Shown here piece after piece: positions 35,341 through 45,492 of a DNA stretch of 64,000 bases (the stretch's first letter is position 1; each line of letters starts with the position of its first letter). This DNA comes from Galeopsis tetrahit. Lineage: Eukaryota > Streptophyta > Magnoliopsida > Lamiales > Lamiaceae. The translations under genes and the position numbers were made by a program. The notes below the pieces were generated by a model. That model was not told the origin of the DNA. It worked only from the letters and a program-made list of their open reading frames with translations, and made no database searches. The DNA is taken from contig OY776121.1 of the NCBI GenBank assembly GCA_963675135.1, positions 74,112,875-74,176,874 of the forward strand. Reading direction: 5' to 3'.

Positions 35341-35646
35341 AATACTAGTAATCTCAAATAACAATAACAATCCAATAAATTTAAAAGAGAGGAAACAAAA
35401 GAATAAAAAAAAAAATTGGAATTACAAAAGAGTAAAAAAAAAATTGGAATTACAAAAGAATAAATATTAAAATTACATTAGTAAAAGATTTGTAGGAGAG
35501 CAAACTAAAGAAATTAATAAAATAAAAGATATTAATAAATTGTTGTCCCTAAGAATCGAAACCTAGGTTCAGTGGGTTTTAGAAAAACATGAAAATCATT
35601 GGGCCAACATCAAATACAAGCTTTTATAGGAGAATATGTATACAGT

Positions 35647-36661
35647 AGAAACTCTTTAAATTAATACTCGATAAATTAATAAACTCTCTAAAATAATATT
35701 TTTGGCCGGTCTCGACTCGGGGATAGCGTGCTAAATTAATAAACTCGCTAAAATTATAAGATAATACATTTTTTGTAATTTCTATAGACCCCAAATAAAA
35801 TATAAATTAATAATTCCATATATACTACTTCCATCCGTCCATGAAATGTAGTCTAATTTGTCTTATATTCTTTGTCCATTAAATGTAGTCTCATACACTT
35901 TATGGAAACTATCACCCTTCAACCATCAATTAATTACTCAATTTGTCATCAACTTTATTCACAAATAATCATTTTATTCACAATGTACCCCACAATACTC
36001 TATAATACCCTTAATTTATCTACATTTTTCTTAAAACTTGTGTCCACCCCTCATGAGAATACATTTCGTGGATGGAGGGAGTATTATTCTTACCAAACGC
36101 GGTGTACATGTGGACCAAAACATGACTCAATTGTCTTTTATTTTTTGTTGAAATCAATTTCACCTTGAATCTCGTTTCTAATTTTCCTTATCAATTTCAC
36201 CTAAAAGTTTCACCATAGTTACTAAGAACTCATTCTTGCAATTGCTTTTGAATGAGATTTGGATTATTCTTGTTGTGCTTACATGATACTTTTCGAATCT
36301 CGTCGGTCATTGTTATTTTTTTCACACTTGTAAGATGAGGAGTCATGTTGTGTGTATGATTTGTTTGTGTTAGCATATTTTGATCTTGTATATTTATATT
36401 GAAAATATTTTTTAATGTTCATAAAGTGATAATGAACATAAGAAGTATAATAATATGGAAGATTGAAGGATTCTTTTAAATTAGATCCTTCATTTGATGT
36501 ACAATAAATAATTAGAAGTGGAAGTTTGAAAGAGTATTTCTATAAATTAATAAAATATTAATTAATATATAAATTAATAATTATTAATTTATAGATAAAT
36601 TAATAATTCTTTTAATTAATAAATTTTGATGGTCCCAAGATTATTAATTTATATAGTTTCT
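35647..36661. mobile_element. MITE with GTAGAAACTC ends, nested Stowaway
   Basis: Left AGTAGAAACTCTTTAAATTA and right TAATTTATATAGTTTCTACT are inverse. The interior is rich in AAATTAATAA and includes GGTCCCAAGATTATTAATT at the right. A Stowaway MITE is inserted at 35825-36081. A target duplication could not be fixed because the right flank is an AT microsatellite. Confidence 0.6.
35825..36081. mobile_element. Stowaway-like MITE
   Basis: Inverse ends CTACTTCCATCCGTCCATGA and CGTGGATGGAGGGAG are flanked by TA. The interior contains an ORF that has no domain. Confidence 0.7.
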
Positions 36662-37009
36662 ACTATATATATATATATTATAGAAATTCGGAAATTGAGT
36701 GCGGGGCATTGAGTGTGGATTTGTCTTTGCATTTACACTCTTGTCGACAACAATTTATCGATGAGAGTGAATATGGTCGACACTGGTTAATCGAAATTTA
36801 TAAAGATAAAAAATTGTAATTTTTTAAAGTATATTTTAGAATTTCTGATTTTTTTTGTTTGATAGTCGACGACGACGGTCGAAAGTAGTGATTTAGGAGA
36901 TGATGAAAGAAATGACAGTAATAGGGGAATGCGTTCAGTGGGGCCTAGTCAACCCACATTGTATTTACTAGGCTCAACCCACATTGTGCATCTAGTATGC
37001 TGTATTTTA

Positions 37010-37211
37010 AATCCGAAGGAGTTGGCCTAGTGGTATAGGTTTGGGACTTAGGAGTATGCTCTTCTCTAGGTCTTAGGTTTGAGCAAACAATTTCTATGGG
37101 GCCATGTCCAGGCTTTCCCCGTAAGTGGGCGGTGGGAATCGTGGGATTGGTCCCCTGTGATTAGTCGGTCATAGAATCGGATACCCGAGATTTAAAAAAA
37201 AAATAATAATA
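37010..37211 (+). mobile_element. SINE, copy 1
   Basis: The 202-bp insertion has a tRNA-like head (A box TGGCCTAGTGGTATAGG, B box AGGTTTGAGC) and ends in an A-rich tail (A9 then ATAATAAT). It is flanked by the 16-bp duplication AGTATG(C/T)TGTATTTTA (36994-37009, 37212-37227), differing at one base. The body is clearly related to copy 2 at 58455-58679. Confidence 0.88.
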
Positions 37212-37421
37212 AGTATGTTGTATTTTAGTTTGAGTATTTTTAATTTTTATCCTTATTATTTTATTAATAAATGAGATCTTTATTGAAAGGGCTCTTTTCC
37301 CCAAAGCTAGTTACAGATCTCTATTTATTTCCTGGAAGGCTCATTAGGGCAATTCACAATTCATAGAAACCGTGGCGGCATTCTTTCTGAAGCGGGTGAA
37401 TCTCTCTCCAGGCAAAGAATT

Positions 37422-39004
37422 ATGTCGACTCCTAATGCCGAACGGTAATTCTACTGCTCTGTTTTTTATGAACGATGATTTAGGCTGAAATTAACATGGA
37501 AATCAGTAACGAAGAAAATTCTGTATTGTTTTGAGAAAAAATGTTCATGTTTGGTGTATCCTCATATGCTATTAATTTATTTTTCCACTCTTTTTCTTAA
37601 TTTGATTCTTAAAAATGGAAAATAAGTTTGGATTATTCACAAAATTCCTAAATCCACTGATCATTTGGTCATACTTGCTCACGCATTCTTCAAAAGGGAC
37701 AAAGCATTTCGTCGTTATTATTTAATTTGATGTCACAGAAAAAAAAGTACAGTAAATTATATGGTTGAACAGTTTGTTTTCGACCGCTATAGATGCATTT
37801 AATAATATCGTCCATAGTTTTCGTACTTGCATTTTATAGATCTAATATCTGATGTTTTGAAATCTGTTCCAAAAGGCCGGAGAGTAATGATCTGCCAAAA
37901 GACGTTGTTGTGGAGATTTTAGTGAGGCTGCCTGTTAAAACTCTGGTGCGATTCAAGTGTGTTTGCAAGATGTGGAAGGCTATTATTGCAGGTAACAGAT
38001 TCGCGAATGAGCATTATGGGCGCGACAGCAATAAAGAGCGCCTACTTGTTGCTCGCAAAAACGAAACATATGGCCGAGTATATGCTTTGTTTGTAGATGA
38101 TACCCTTTCTGCATTTGAAGAGCCTGCTCATCTTCAATTTCCTAATACCGTGACGGAAGTTATGGGACCTGTGAATGGCGTATTCTGTCTCGTTGGTAGA
38201 ATGCGTGGGCTGTCTCTGTTGAACCCAGCCACGAGACAGTTTAAGCCACTCCCTCTGCGACCTTCTTTAGCGTTTGTCGAACCACATTTATGTTTCTGGG
38301 AAGAGGTGTTTGGATTTGGACTGGCCGCATTGAGTGGAGACTTTAAGGTTGTTTTGATTTGTAATATGCGGGACAATATTACGGGAGCGCACCACTGCCT
38401 CCCTGTGATTTTCGTCTACAGTTCGAGTGGTGGTTCATGGAGAAATGTGGATTCTTTTGAGTCAAGTTATAGTGCACGTAAACCTGTTTATAACCAATAC
38501 TTGAAGGGAGTTTATTATTGGATCTTAGGCGATGCTGGTATACTAGCCTTTGACATGAGCACTGAGAAGTTTGAAAAGATACAAGTTCCAGATTGTGTTA
38601 AACAGAAAATGTCGCTGCTCACCGTACGTGGCGATTCATTAGCTTTGCTAACAACTGAGTCACCAGAGAATGATGTAAGTGAAATATGGGTGATGGAAAA
38701 GGAAGGAAGCTGGAATAGAGTCGCAGTTGTTGGTCCTTTTCCAGGATTGAGTTCGCCGCATTGTTTCTTCGGAAATAATGAACTTGTATTATGTTCCAGT
38801 TCTAGAGCTAATTCAGTCTTGACTCTATGTAGTATCTTTACCAACAAAATGAGGCTTCCTGTAGCAGCTCTATTTAGACAGAAATCTTCTACAGTATATT
38901 GGGTCTTCTCTTACAAGGAAAGCCTTCTTTCCATCAAAGGAGAGGGAGACAATTGCCGTATGTGGGATGCAGGATCCACAGATATACCGCACATTATTGC
39001 TTGA
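37422..39004 (+). CDS. F-box protein (F-box associated domain type)
   Basis: Two exons, 37422-37444 and 37876-39004, join as CG|G (Arg8) and encode 383 residues. The F-box lies at about residues 13-50 (LPKDVVVEILVRLPVKTLVR), the segment that binds SKP1 in SCF ubiquitin ligases. The rest fits an F-box-associated domain: GLSLLNPATRQFKPLPLRP, a YYWILGDAG turn, then ILAFDMSTEKFEKIQVPDC and IWVMEK. Such proteins select substrates for ubiquitin tagging; the target here is unknown. The short first exon and its 5' region are duplicated at 19.2 kb. The frame is intact. Without the first exon the ORF would start at 37910 inside the F-box, so the spliced start is preferred. Confidence 0.92.
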
Positions 39005-39471
39005 CGTTGTCCAACAGCTTACTCTTTAATGTTAATTATTTTCATTGTTTTGTACTCCCTTTGTTCCGTAAAAGTTTCGGGGGAATCTTGAATTTTGAGC
39101 ACATAGTTTAAATAAAACATGCAATGATTAAAGAAAAGTATGAAATTTTTTTCTAGCGGAAACAAAATTCATCTCTATGAAGATAGGTAATTGTATAGTC
39201 AATTCACAATTGTATAGGTTTTGACATCATAAAAAAAAGGGGAAAATTGTTGAAAATCACATGAGATTTTGATTAATATACCAAAACCTCTTAAGACATG
39301 CCATGTAAAATAAGTCAAATTCAATGAATATGTTTCAGGAATGTTGAAACATATAGATCAGGCTAGTTGAACAGGTAGCTTATGAGGAATGTTGAAACAT
39401 ATAGATCACAAGCTTAGAAGATCACAAGAATCAAGTTCCTCAAAACTCAGTTGAATAGCTGACATGTTAGG

Positions 39472-39669
39472 CAGCTTATACATGTTTAGATGCATAAGAA
39501 TCAAGTTACTCAAAGCTAAGAACCGGAAGAGACAACTATGATGAAAGCTTAAGAACAGAAGAGTTCAACTCAGCTTATACATGTTTAGATGCATAAGAAT
39601 CAAGTTACTCAAAGCTAAGAACCGGAAGAGACAACTATGCTGAAAGCTTAAGAACAGAAGAGTTCAACT
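39472..39669. repeat. 99-bp tandem duplication
   Basis: 39472-39570 and 39571-39669 are almost identical, with CAGCTTATACATGTTTAGAT at each start. A shorter duplicated motif (GGAATGTTGAAACATATAGA) lies just upstream at about 39340 and 39388. This may be the LTR or 3' part of the copia relic. Confidence 0.85.
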
Positions 39670-39789
39670 GTGCTGATAAGAGAATCAGCACAACTCTTCT
39701 AATAGGCCAATGCTAGAAGATCACATCAATTGGACCAAGCCTACTGAAAAGAACTCTACTTGAACCAGAAGACATGCTCAACAGAGTTG

Positions 39790-40140
39790 ATCAACACACT
39801 AAATTTAGTAAAGATATCAGTTCGTTCAAGATTAGTATGAATCTTCTCCATTCTAATGTTTTTCTTTTCAACATGATCCCTAATAAAATGACGCTTAACA
39901 TCTACATGCTTGCACCTAGTATGTAAAACGGGATTTTGAGTAATAGCAATGACATTATTGCTGTCACAGAATATAGGTACATTAGATTCTACAATATTGT
40001 ACTCTGCTTCAGTGGTAGATGTTGCTACACTCGTTTGTTTCTTTGAAAACCATGATATGAGCTTAGTACCTAAGAATTGACACGAACCATAAGTTGACTT
40101 TCTATCTATTCTGCAATCACCAAAGTCCGAATCTGAATAA
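39790..40140 (-). pseudogene. Ty1/copia RNase H fragment
   Basis: The minus strand encodes SDSDFGDCRIDRKSTYGSCQ, FLGTKLISWFSKKQTSVATS, then NPVLHTRCKHVDVKRHFIRD and HVEKKNIRMEKI, the RNase H end of a copia polyprotein. The segment between TEAEYN and VPIFCDSNN is shorter than usual, a deletion that removes part of the domain. No other copia part is seen upstream on the minus strand because the CACTA element begins at 40334. Confidence 0.82.
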
Positions 40141-40700
40141 CCATTTAAGAAGGATATATCATTCCTCTAACTATCATATTTCATTATCATTCCTTATTAC
40201 CCCCAACAAAACGGTGCTATTTGAAAATACAAAGAGATCGAGAGAAAGAGAGGTAGAGCCTGCTGCTTTGCTGCAACAAATCTTCCACTAAAAACTTGAA
40301 CCTTTAAGTTAAGCCAACAACCAGATACTGTAACACTACCAAAAACTCGTTGTTTACCGACGGAAATTCCGACGGAATTGTGGTCGGTAGACGTGGTTAC
40401 CGACAGAACTACCGACGAAATATTTCAGTCGGTTCTAGCCTCGTCGGCAAGGTTTATCGACGGAAATTTTTATTCCGTCGGTAGTCCCGACGGATTCCCG
40501 ACGGAATAAATCAGTCGAGTCTGCCGACAGATATCATTCCGTCGGTAGCTCGGATGACGCGTTTTCAAACCGGGTCTGAATTCTGTCGGCAATTTCGTCG
40601 GTCGTCCGTCGGTACTACCGACGGAATTCCCGACAGAAGCCGACCCGGACCCGACCCGACCCGATCCGCAAATTATTATTATGGGCCAACATTTTATTTT

Positions 40701-40772
40701 GGCCTTGCTGGGAATCGAACCCGGGTGTGTGGGCGCCTAATCAGGGACGCCTACCACTCGGATAAGTGTGTT
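40701..40772 (-). other. tRNA-like module in CACTA element
   Basis: On the minus strand, TCCGAGTGGTAGGCG resembles an A box/D arm and CCGGGTTCGATTCCCAG a B box/T arm (4 of 5 stem pairs). It lies directly inside the left subterminal repeats, the same relative place as the modules in the CACTA at 28778-31747. Confidence 0.55.
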
Positions 40773-41244
40773 ACTTGTTCGTAATTGTAATATTAATTGT
40801 ATATGTACTCATTTTCGGCCCATTTTTTTTTAAATTCACAAAATTAATTTCTTTCACATATATCAAATAATTAAATTTGTAATCTATAATTTATATTTTT
40901 ATAATTTATATATTTTAAAATATTAAAATATTCATATTTTAACTAAAATACTCATATTTTTTAGTAAAAAAATCATTTTTTTGCTAATTATTTTTTAAAA
41001 AATTTCAAAAAATTAATTTCATTCACATAAATTAAATAATTAAATTTGTAATCTATAATTTATATATTTTTAAATACTAAAATATTCATTTTTTTTACTA
41101 AAATATTCATTTTTTTGCTAAATATTTTTTAAAAAATTTCAAATAATTAATTTCTTTTCACACTTTTTAGTTGTAACTTAATGATAAATAAATATTTTTA
41201 AATTGTACATCTAATAAAATAATTAGCTTACATTATATAATTTA

Positions 41245-41810
41245 TTATTCATCTTCTTCCTCTTCATCTTCTTCATCTACATTTTCATTATTTATCTCAT
41301 CTTTCTCCTCTTCATCATCCTCCTCCTCTTCATCCTCTTCCTCTTCATCATCCTCTTCATTTTCATCATCTTCCTCATTTCCATTATCGTTTTCAATTTC
41401 GATCAATTGTGAATTTCCAACCGTCAAGTCTACGTGGATATTCAAATCTCCCGTAAAGACTTCAGTTCTAGCCTCTATTTGTTCCGTTTGAAACGGAGAA
41501 TCATCTTCATCACTCATTTCCTTTGTAGGGACTTCTACCATTGATCTTGCCTTTACTTTGCAAACAGCGTGCCATTCAATTTTACTACGTGATCGTACTG
41601 GATACTTGCAGTAGTATACTTGAGATACTTGATGGGCAAATACAAATGGATCATTCCCGCTATAGCTCCTTTTCGGATTAACATCGACGAGTTTGTACTC
41701 CGGATGAATCCTTGTTCCTGAAGGGCCTGAATCAAACCAATGACACTTGAACAACACTACAGTCTTTGTTGGATATCCCGGATATTCTACTTGAACAACC
41801 TAGGAGTACA
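41245..41810 (-). pseudogene. DUF4216 piece of a CACTA transposase
   Basis: The ORF gives 170 residues from 41757. The match begins before its first Met, with VVQVEYPGYPTKTVVLFKC, then HWFDSG, YKLVDVNPKRSYSGNDPFVF and QVSQVYYCKYP, which is the DUF4216 pattern found behind TNP2 in plant CACTA transposases. Directly before VVQVEY is an in-frame TAG, which is either a disabling stop or an unlikely splice acceptor. The last 60 residues are an acidic Glu/Asp tract. The DUF4218 and TNP2 parts are missing. The acidic tail alone could be mistaken for a nuclear acidic protein. Confidence 0.72.
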
Positions 41811-42281
41811 ATACATCCATCGACGATCCGACAATTCCATCTGTTAAACATTTAACATAAAATTCTTACAAACATATAAAAAATGCACAACTAATTAAAC
41901 TACAAAAAATATAATTAAAATACACAACTAAACTACAAAATTTAACCAAGTAAAAAAGAAAAACGTACCGAAATTTAACCATCGGTATTGTACTCAACCG
42001 ACGGAAATTCCGTCGGTAATTTTGGCGGAATAAAAAAAAATCGAAAAAAACCAAAAAATTCTTTACTTTATATCAAATATACGAAAAATTATGTATTATG
42101 TATAAATTAAAAACAATAACATAAATAAACAATCCATTGACAAATAACCATCAACCGAAATAAATATGTCCAACAGAATAATAAATAGTTCGACAGAAAA
42201 TTAAATAGTTTGACAGAAAAATAAATAGTTCGACAGAAAATTAAATTGTTCAAACATCAACCATTAAAGTCAAAATACTCA

Positions 42282-43859
42282 TCACCGCCAACGAAATTCA
42301 AGTCGACATTGATGTCGTCGTCTGCGGCTGCATGGAACTAGAGCTGTAGTGGGAACTGGACCAATCGGAGCATTCAAAGGCGGAGGGGGAACGCTCATCG
42401 CCTGTGTAAAGCATGTATCTATTTGATCAGCAGACATCCCCAACGATCGACCCATAGTGTCAGTTATCTGTCGGAAGTAGTGGTTCATCCAATTGACTAT
42501 GTTCGGGTCCGGAGCAGCAGTGGAGGATACAGAGGCCTGCGATGCACGCTGGGACGAACTGGACGACGCAGCTCTCACTGAGCGGCTCATCCGGCCAAGG
42601 CCAAGGACCCGTCCTCGATCAGCCGGGGCAACGTCCAGGTAAATCTGGTTAAGATCAGGCGGAGGGGGAGCGCTGGGCCCGGCTTCAGCAAAAGCCTGTG
42701 TCGTGACCTCTTCAATCCTCCGGTTCACATTCAACTACATAATAAAAAAAAAATTAAATTAATACATAGTTCAATACATTTAATTAATTAAATATTAAAA
42801 AAACATCACAATTTAATTAAACTTACGTGAAGCTCGGTAGTGCGTCCATATGTGGACGTCTGCGAATCTGGATCAAACGGATGAAGAAGGTTCAACCGAT
42901 CCACGTGTGTGGGTTCACGCCCAAGTTCCCGCTCCTATTTCGTACCAAATGAGCATATAAAAATTATTTTATATAATATAATATAAATAATTGAAATAAA
43001 TTTAGTGAACACTTATTAGAGCAATTGATTGCTCATACGCGGATCGCCCCCCCCCCTCCCCCCGATGCCTTGACATCCCACCTCCCACATCATTTCTACG
43101 GTTGGCTCGAGCAGTATTACACTTCTGCACGTACTCCGGACTACTCCAATACGTGGTCAACGTGTTCCACACGTCGACTCCATTTTCGTCCGTACCCAAC
43201 GTCTGCACCACGCCACGACTACGCCAAGCAGTCCTCCAGGGTGTACATTACCTCATTATACCTAGATTGACATGAAGCGGCCCAGTGCTTGTGAATATCG
43301 TCGTCCGAAAAAAACTCCCTAAGCCAATAAGCATGTTTCTGCACATATTCGATCAGCATATTTATCAAATAATATATATAATAAATTGTTTATTAATATT
43401 TAATTGAATGCACTCAAATACCTGGAATTCCTCCCAGTATTCATCCTTTTTCGTCTGCGGCACCTTCAGCCAAGAGTAGGCATTCGCAGCAACCTTGCAC
43501 TTAATAATCGCCTCAGTGCAAATCTTCGACACCTCATTACCAGGAAGTAAGCTGTGACATTATATATTAAGAAACACACACATTATAAATTAAAAAATGT
43601 ACAAAAATTGATGCTATTAAATACTGTTAAACCTTAAAATTATTTAATTAATTACTTACTATATTCCATCCTCAATCCATACTCTCAGTCTGGTTTCTCG
43701 AGCCCGCGTGGGATGTCGATGAGCTGCTGACGACTGAGACGGCGGCGGCGAATGTTGTGGAACGGATGACGACGACGTCATCATAGGAGGCTCAACAGGC
43801 CTAAGTGAGCCTCTCCTACGACGTCGAGATCCTAAGGCCCCACTAGCATCTTGACTCAT
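42282..43859 (-). CDS. CACTA Transposase_24 (TNPA-like) gene, probably degraded
   Basis: The likely exon order from the start at 43859 is: MSQDASGALGSRRRRRG... (43859-43660); LLPGNEVSKICTEAI..WEEFQ (43551-43422); KHAYWLREFFSDDD... from about 43339; a piece with WSSPEYVQKCNTARANRRND (43211-43002); ELGREPTHVDRLN (about 42940-42830); and a last exon (42734-42282) rich in Pro/Ser with RVLGLGRM. The pattern SPEY..KC..A..NR is typical of the plant transposase family Ptta/En/Spm. Proteins of this type bind subterminal repeats. The third and fourth pieces do not join cleanly in frame, so a frameshift is likely. Confidence 0.72.
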
Positions 43860-44328
43860 CTATTTTAATAAATAATATTTAAAAGTATAATAAATTAATA
43901 ATTAATATAGTAATGAAATCAATAATTACCTAATTTAATTAATAACATTTTTGTAATTTAAGTCAATAATTTCCTAATTTAATCAATAACAAATCACGTT
44001 ACTAATGAAATCAATAATTTACCAAACTAATTAATAATGACTTAATTTAAACAATAACAATAATTATAATTATATTAATCAAACGTACAACACCCCTACT
44101 TATAACAATAATTACTAATTTAATCAACAATAATAACCTAGTTTAATTATCAAAACGAACTAACAAGAACTACACAATATATTTGAACTAACAACTAACA
44201 AGAACTAGCTACACTATATATTTGAACTAACATACATTAATTAATTACAATTAACCAATAAAAAACATATATATAATCCATGTACTAACATATATTTGAA
44301 TTAATTATACATATTCATCAACTACGTA

Positions 44329-44442
44329 CATGCAATTTTATAATAATTAACATGCAATTTATAATAACTCAATAACAATTTTATAATAATTAACATGCAA
44401 TTTATAATAACTCAATAACAGTTTTATAATAATTAACATGCA
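44329..44442. repeat. 42-bp repeat, about 2.5 units
   Basis: TTTTATAATAATTAACATGC recurs at 44337, 44379 and 44422. The related CACTA at 1-1373 has one copy per larger unit. Confidence 0.85.
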
Positions 44443-45492
44443 ATAATTAATACAATAACTTAATTTAAATTAATTAAGAATTTATAAAACGTACCGTTTA
44501 AATTGAAGAAAATTGGAGTAGATAATCGTTATGCCCTTTGTCGATCAATCCACGCACAAGACAATCCAATCCACGCACGAAACCACCACGAACAGAGGAG
44601 ACGAGACGAGAGTGAATTTTTTTTTTCCTTCAATTCACAAACTGCCTTCAATCGGCAGTACTTATAAAAAAAAAAATTTGGCTACCGACGGATATTTCCG
44701 TCGGTAGCACGCGAATATTAATTATTACGCGTCTTTTCAGTGGTATCCGAGGCGGTGGGTCAAAGCGGGTCGGCTACCGACGGATTATTCCGTCGGTAGT
44801 CGAAATTTGAACGACCGACGGAAAAAATCCGTCGGGAAGCAAGGCTAAATGACACCGTTTGACGGTGAAACTAAATTCCGTGGGCAAGTCCGTCGGACGG
44901 TCCCGACAGATATTGGATTCCGTCGGGAGTCAGTCGATTCGAAATTTCCGTCGGCGATCCGTCAGGACGGCCGACGGAATGGATTCCGTCGGTAGCCTTC
45001 CGTCGGCAAACCCCGCGTTTTTTTGTAGTGTAATTTAGTTATAACCTTTAGAAAAAAACAGATAATTTAGTTATATGGTACTAGTCCAACCGCGGATTAA
45101 AACCAAATTGGCCCAATTTACTCTTTATATACACGTATTCATGTTTTTTCAATTTAATCACATAACGTCAGAAAATTTTCAAAAAAAATTGATTAATGAA
45201 AGATATTGGCAAAGAAAGAAATTCAAAAATTGTTTTGAGGATAAGAATTAGTTTAAACTGAAAAACTTATCCTATATACATAAATTAATTAGGATAATGT
45301 AAGTTTTACTATAAGGCTTAAGCACACTGAAGGACTTACTTATCCCTATAATTTCTGGATTCTAATTTTGTGCAACAACTAGATAACGTTGTCTAGGCCT
45401 TGTAATTCCCGATTTCCACTCACGATACTAAATACTAATCTGTTATACATGCACAACCGTTTACACATTAATAATGTCACAATCTTAATTTT

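Larger units (their letters stand above)
33082..35348. mobile_element. 2.27-kb insertion flanked by a 31-bp direct repeat
   Basis: The sequence beginning TAATCTCAAATAACAATAAC is present at 33051-33081 and, without change over 31 bp, at 35349-35379. The DNA between has a LINE tail in the middle and ends GTGCATCGCACGGGTGAAA before the right repeat, a terminus common to a class of plant repeats. A long direct repeat could be a target duplication of a LINE-type event or a recombination product. Confidence 0.55.
40334..45030 (-). mobile_element. Complete CACTA transposon, TNP2 core missing
   Basis: The 4697-bp element starts CACTACCAAAAACTCG and ends in the inverse of CACTACAAAAAAACGCG. Target triplet TAA lies on each side (40331-40333, 45031-45033). 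Subterminal arrays of CCGACGGA/TCCGTCGG fill about 300 bp at each end. Coding parts lie on the minus strand: a Transposase_24-type gene and a DUF4216 piece. The catalytic TNP2 region normally found in autonomous elements is absent, so movement would need a helper. Confidence 0.93.

Noticed and set aside
40701..40772. Functional tRNA gene in the CACTA element
   Set aside because: The T arm is imperfect and I could not form a normal anticodon arm; it was kept only as a tRNA-like module.
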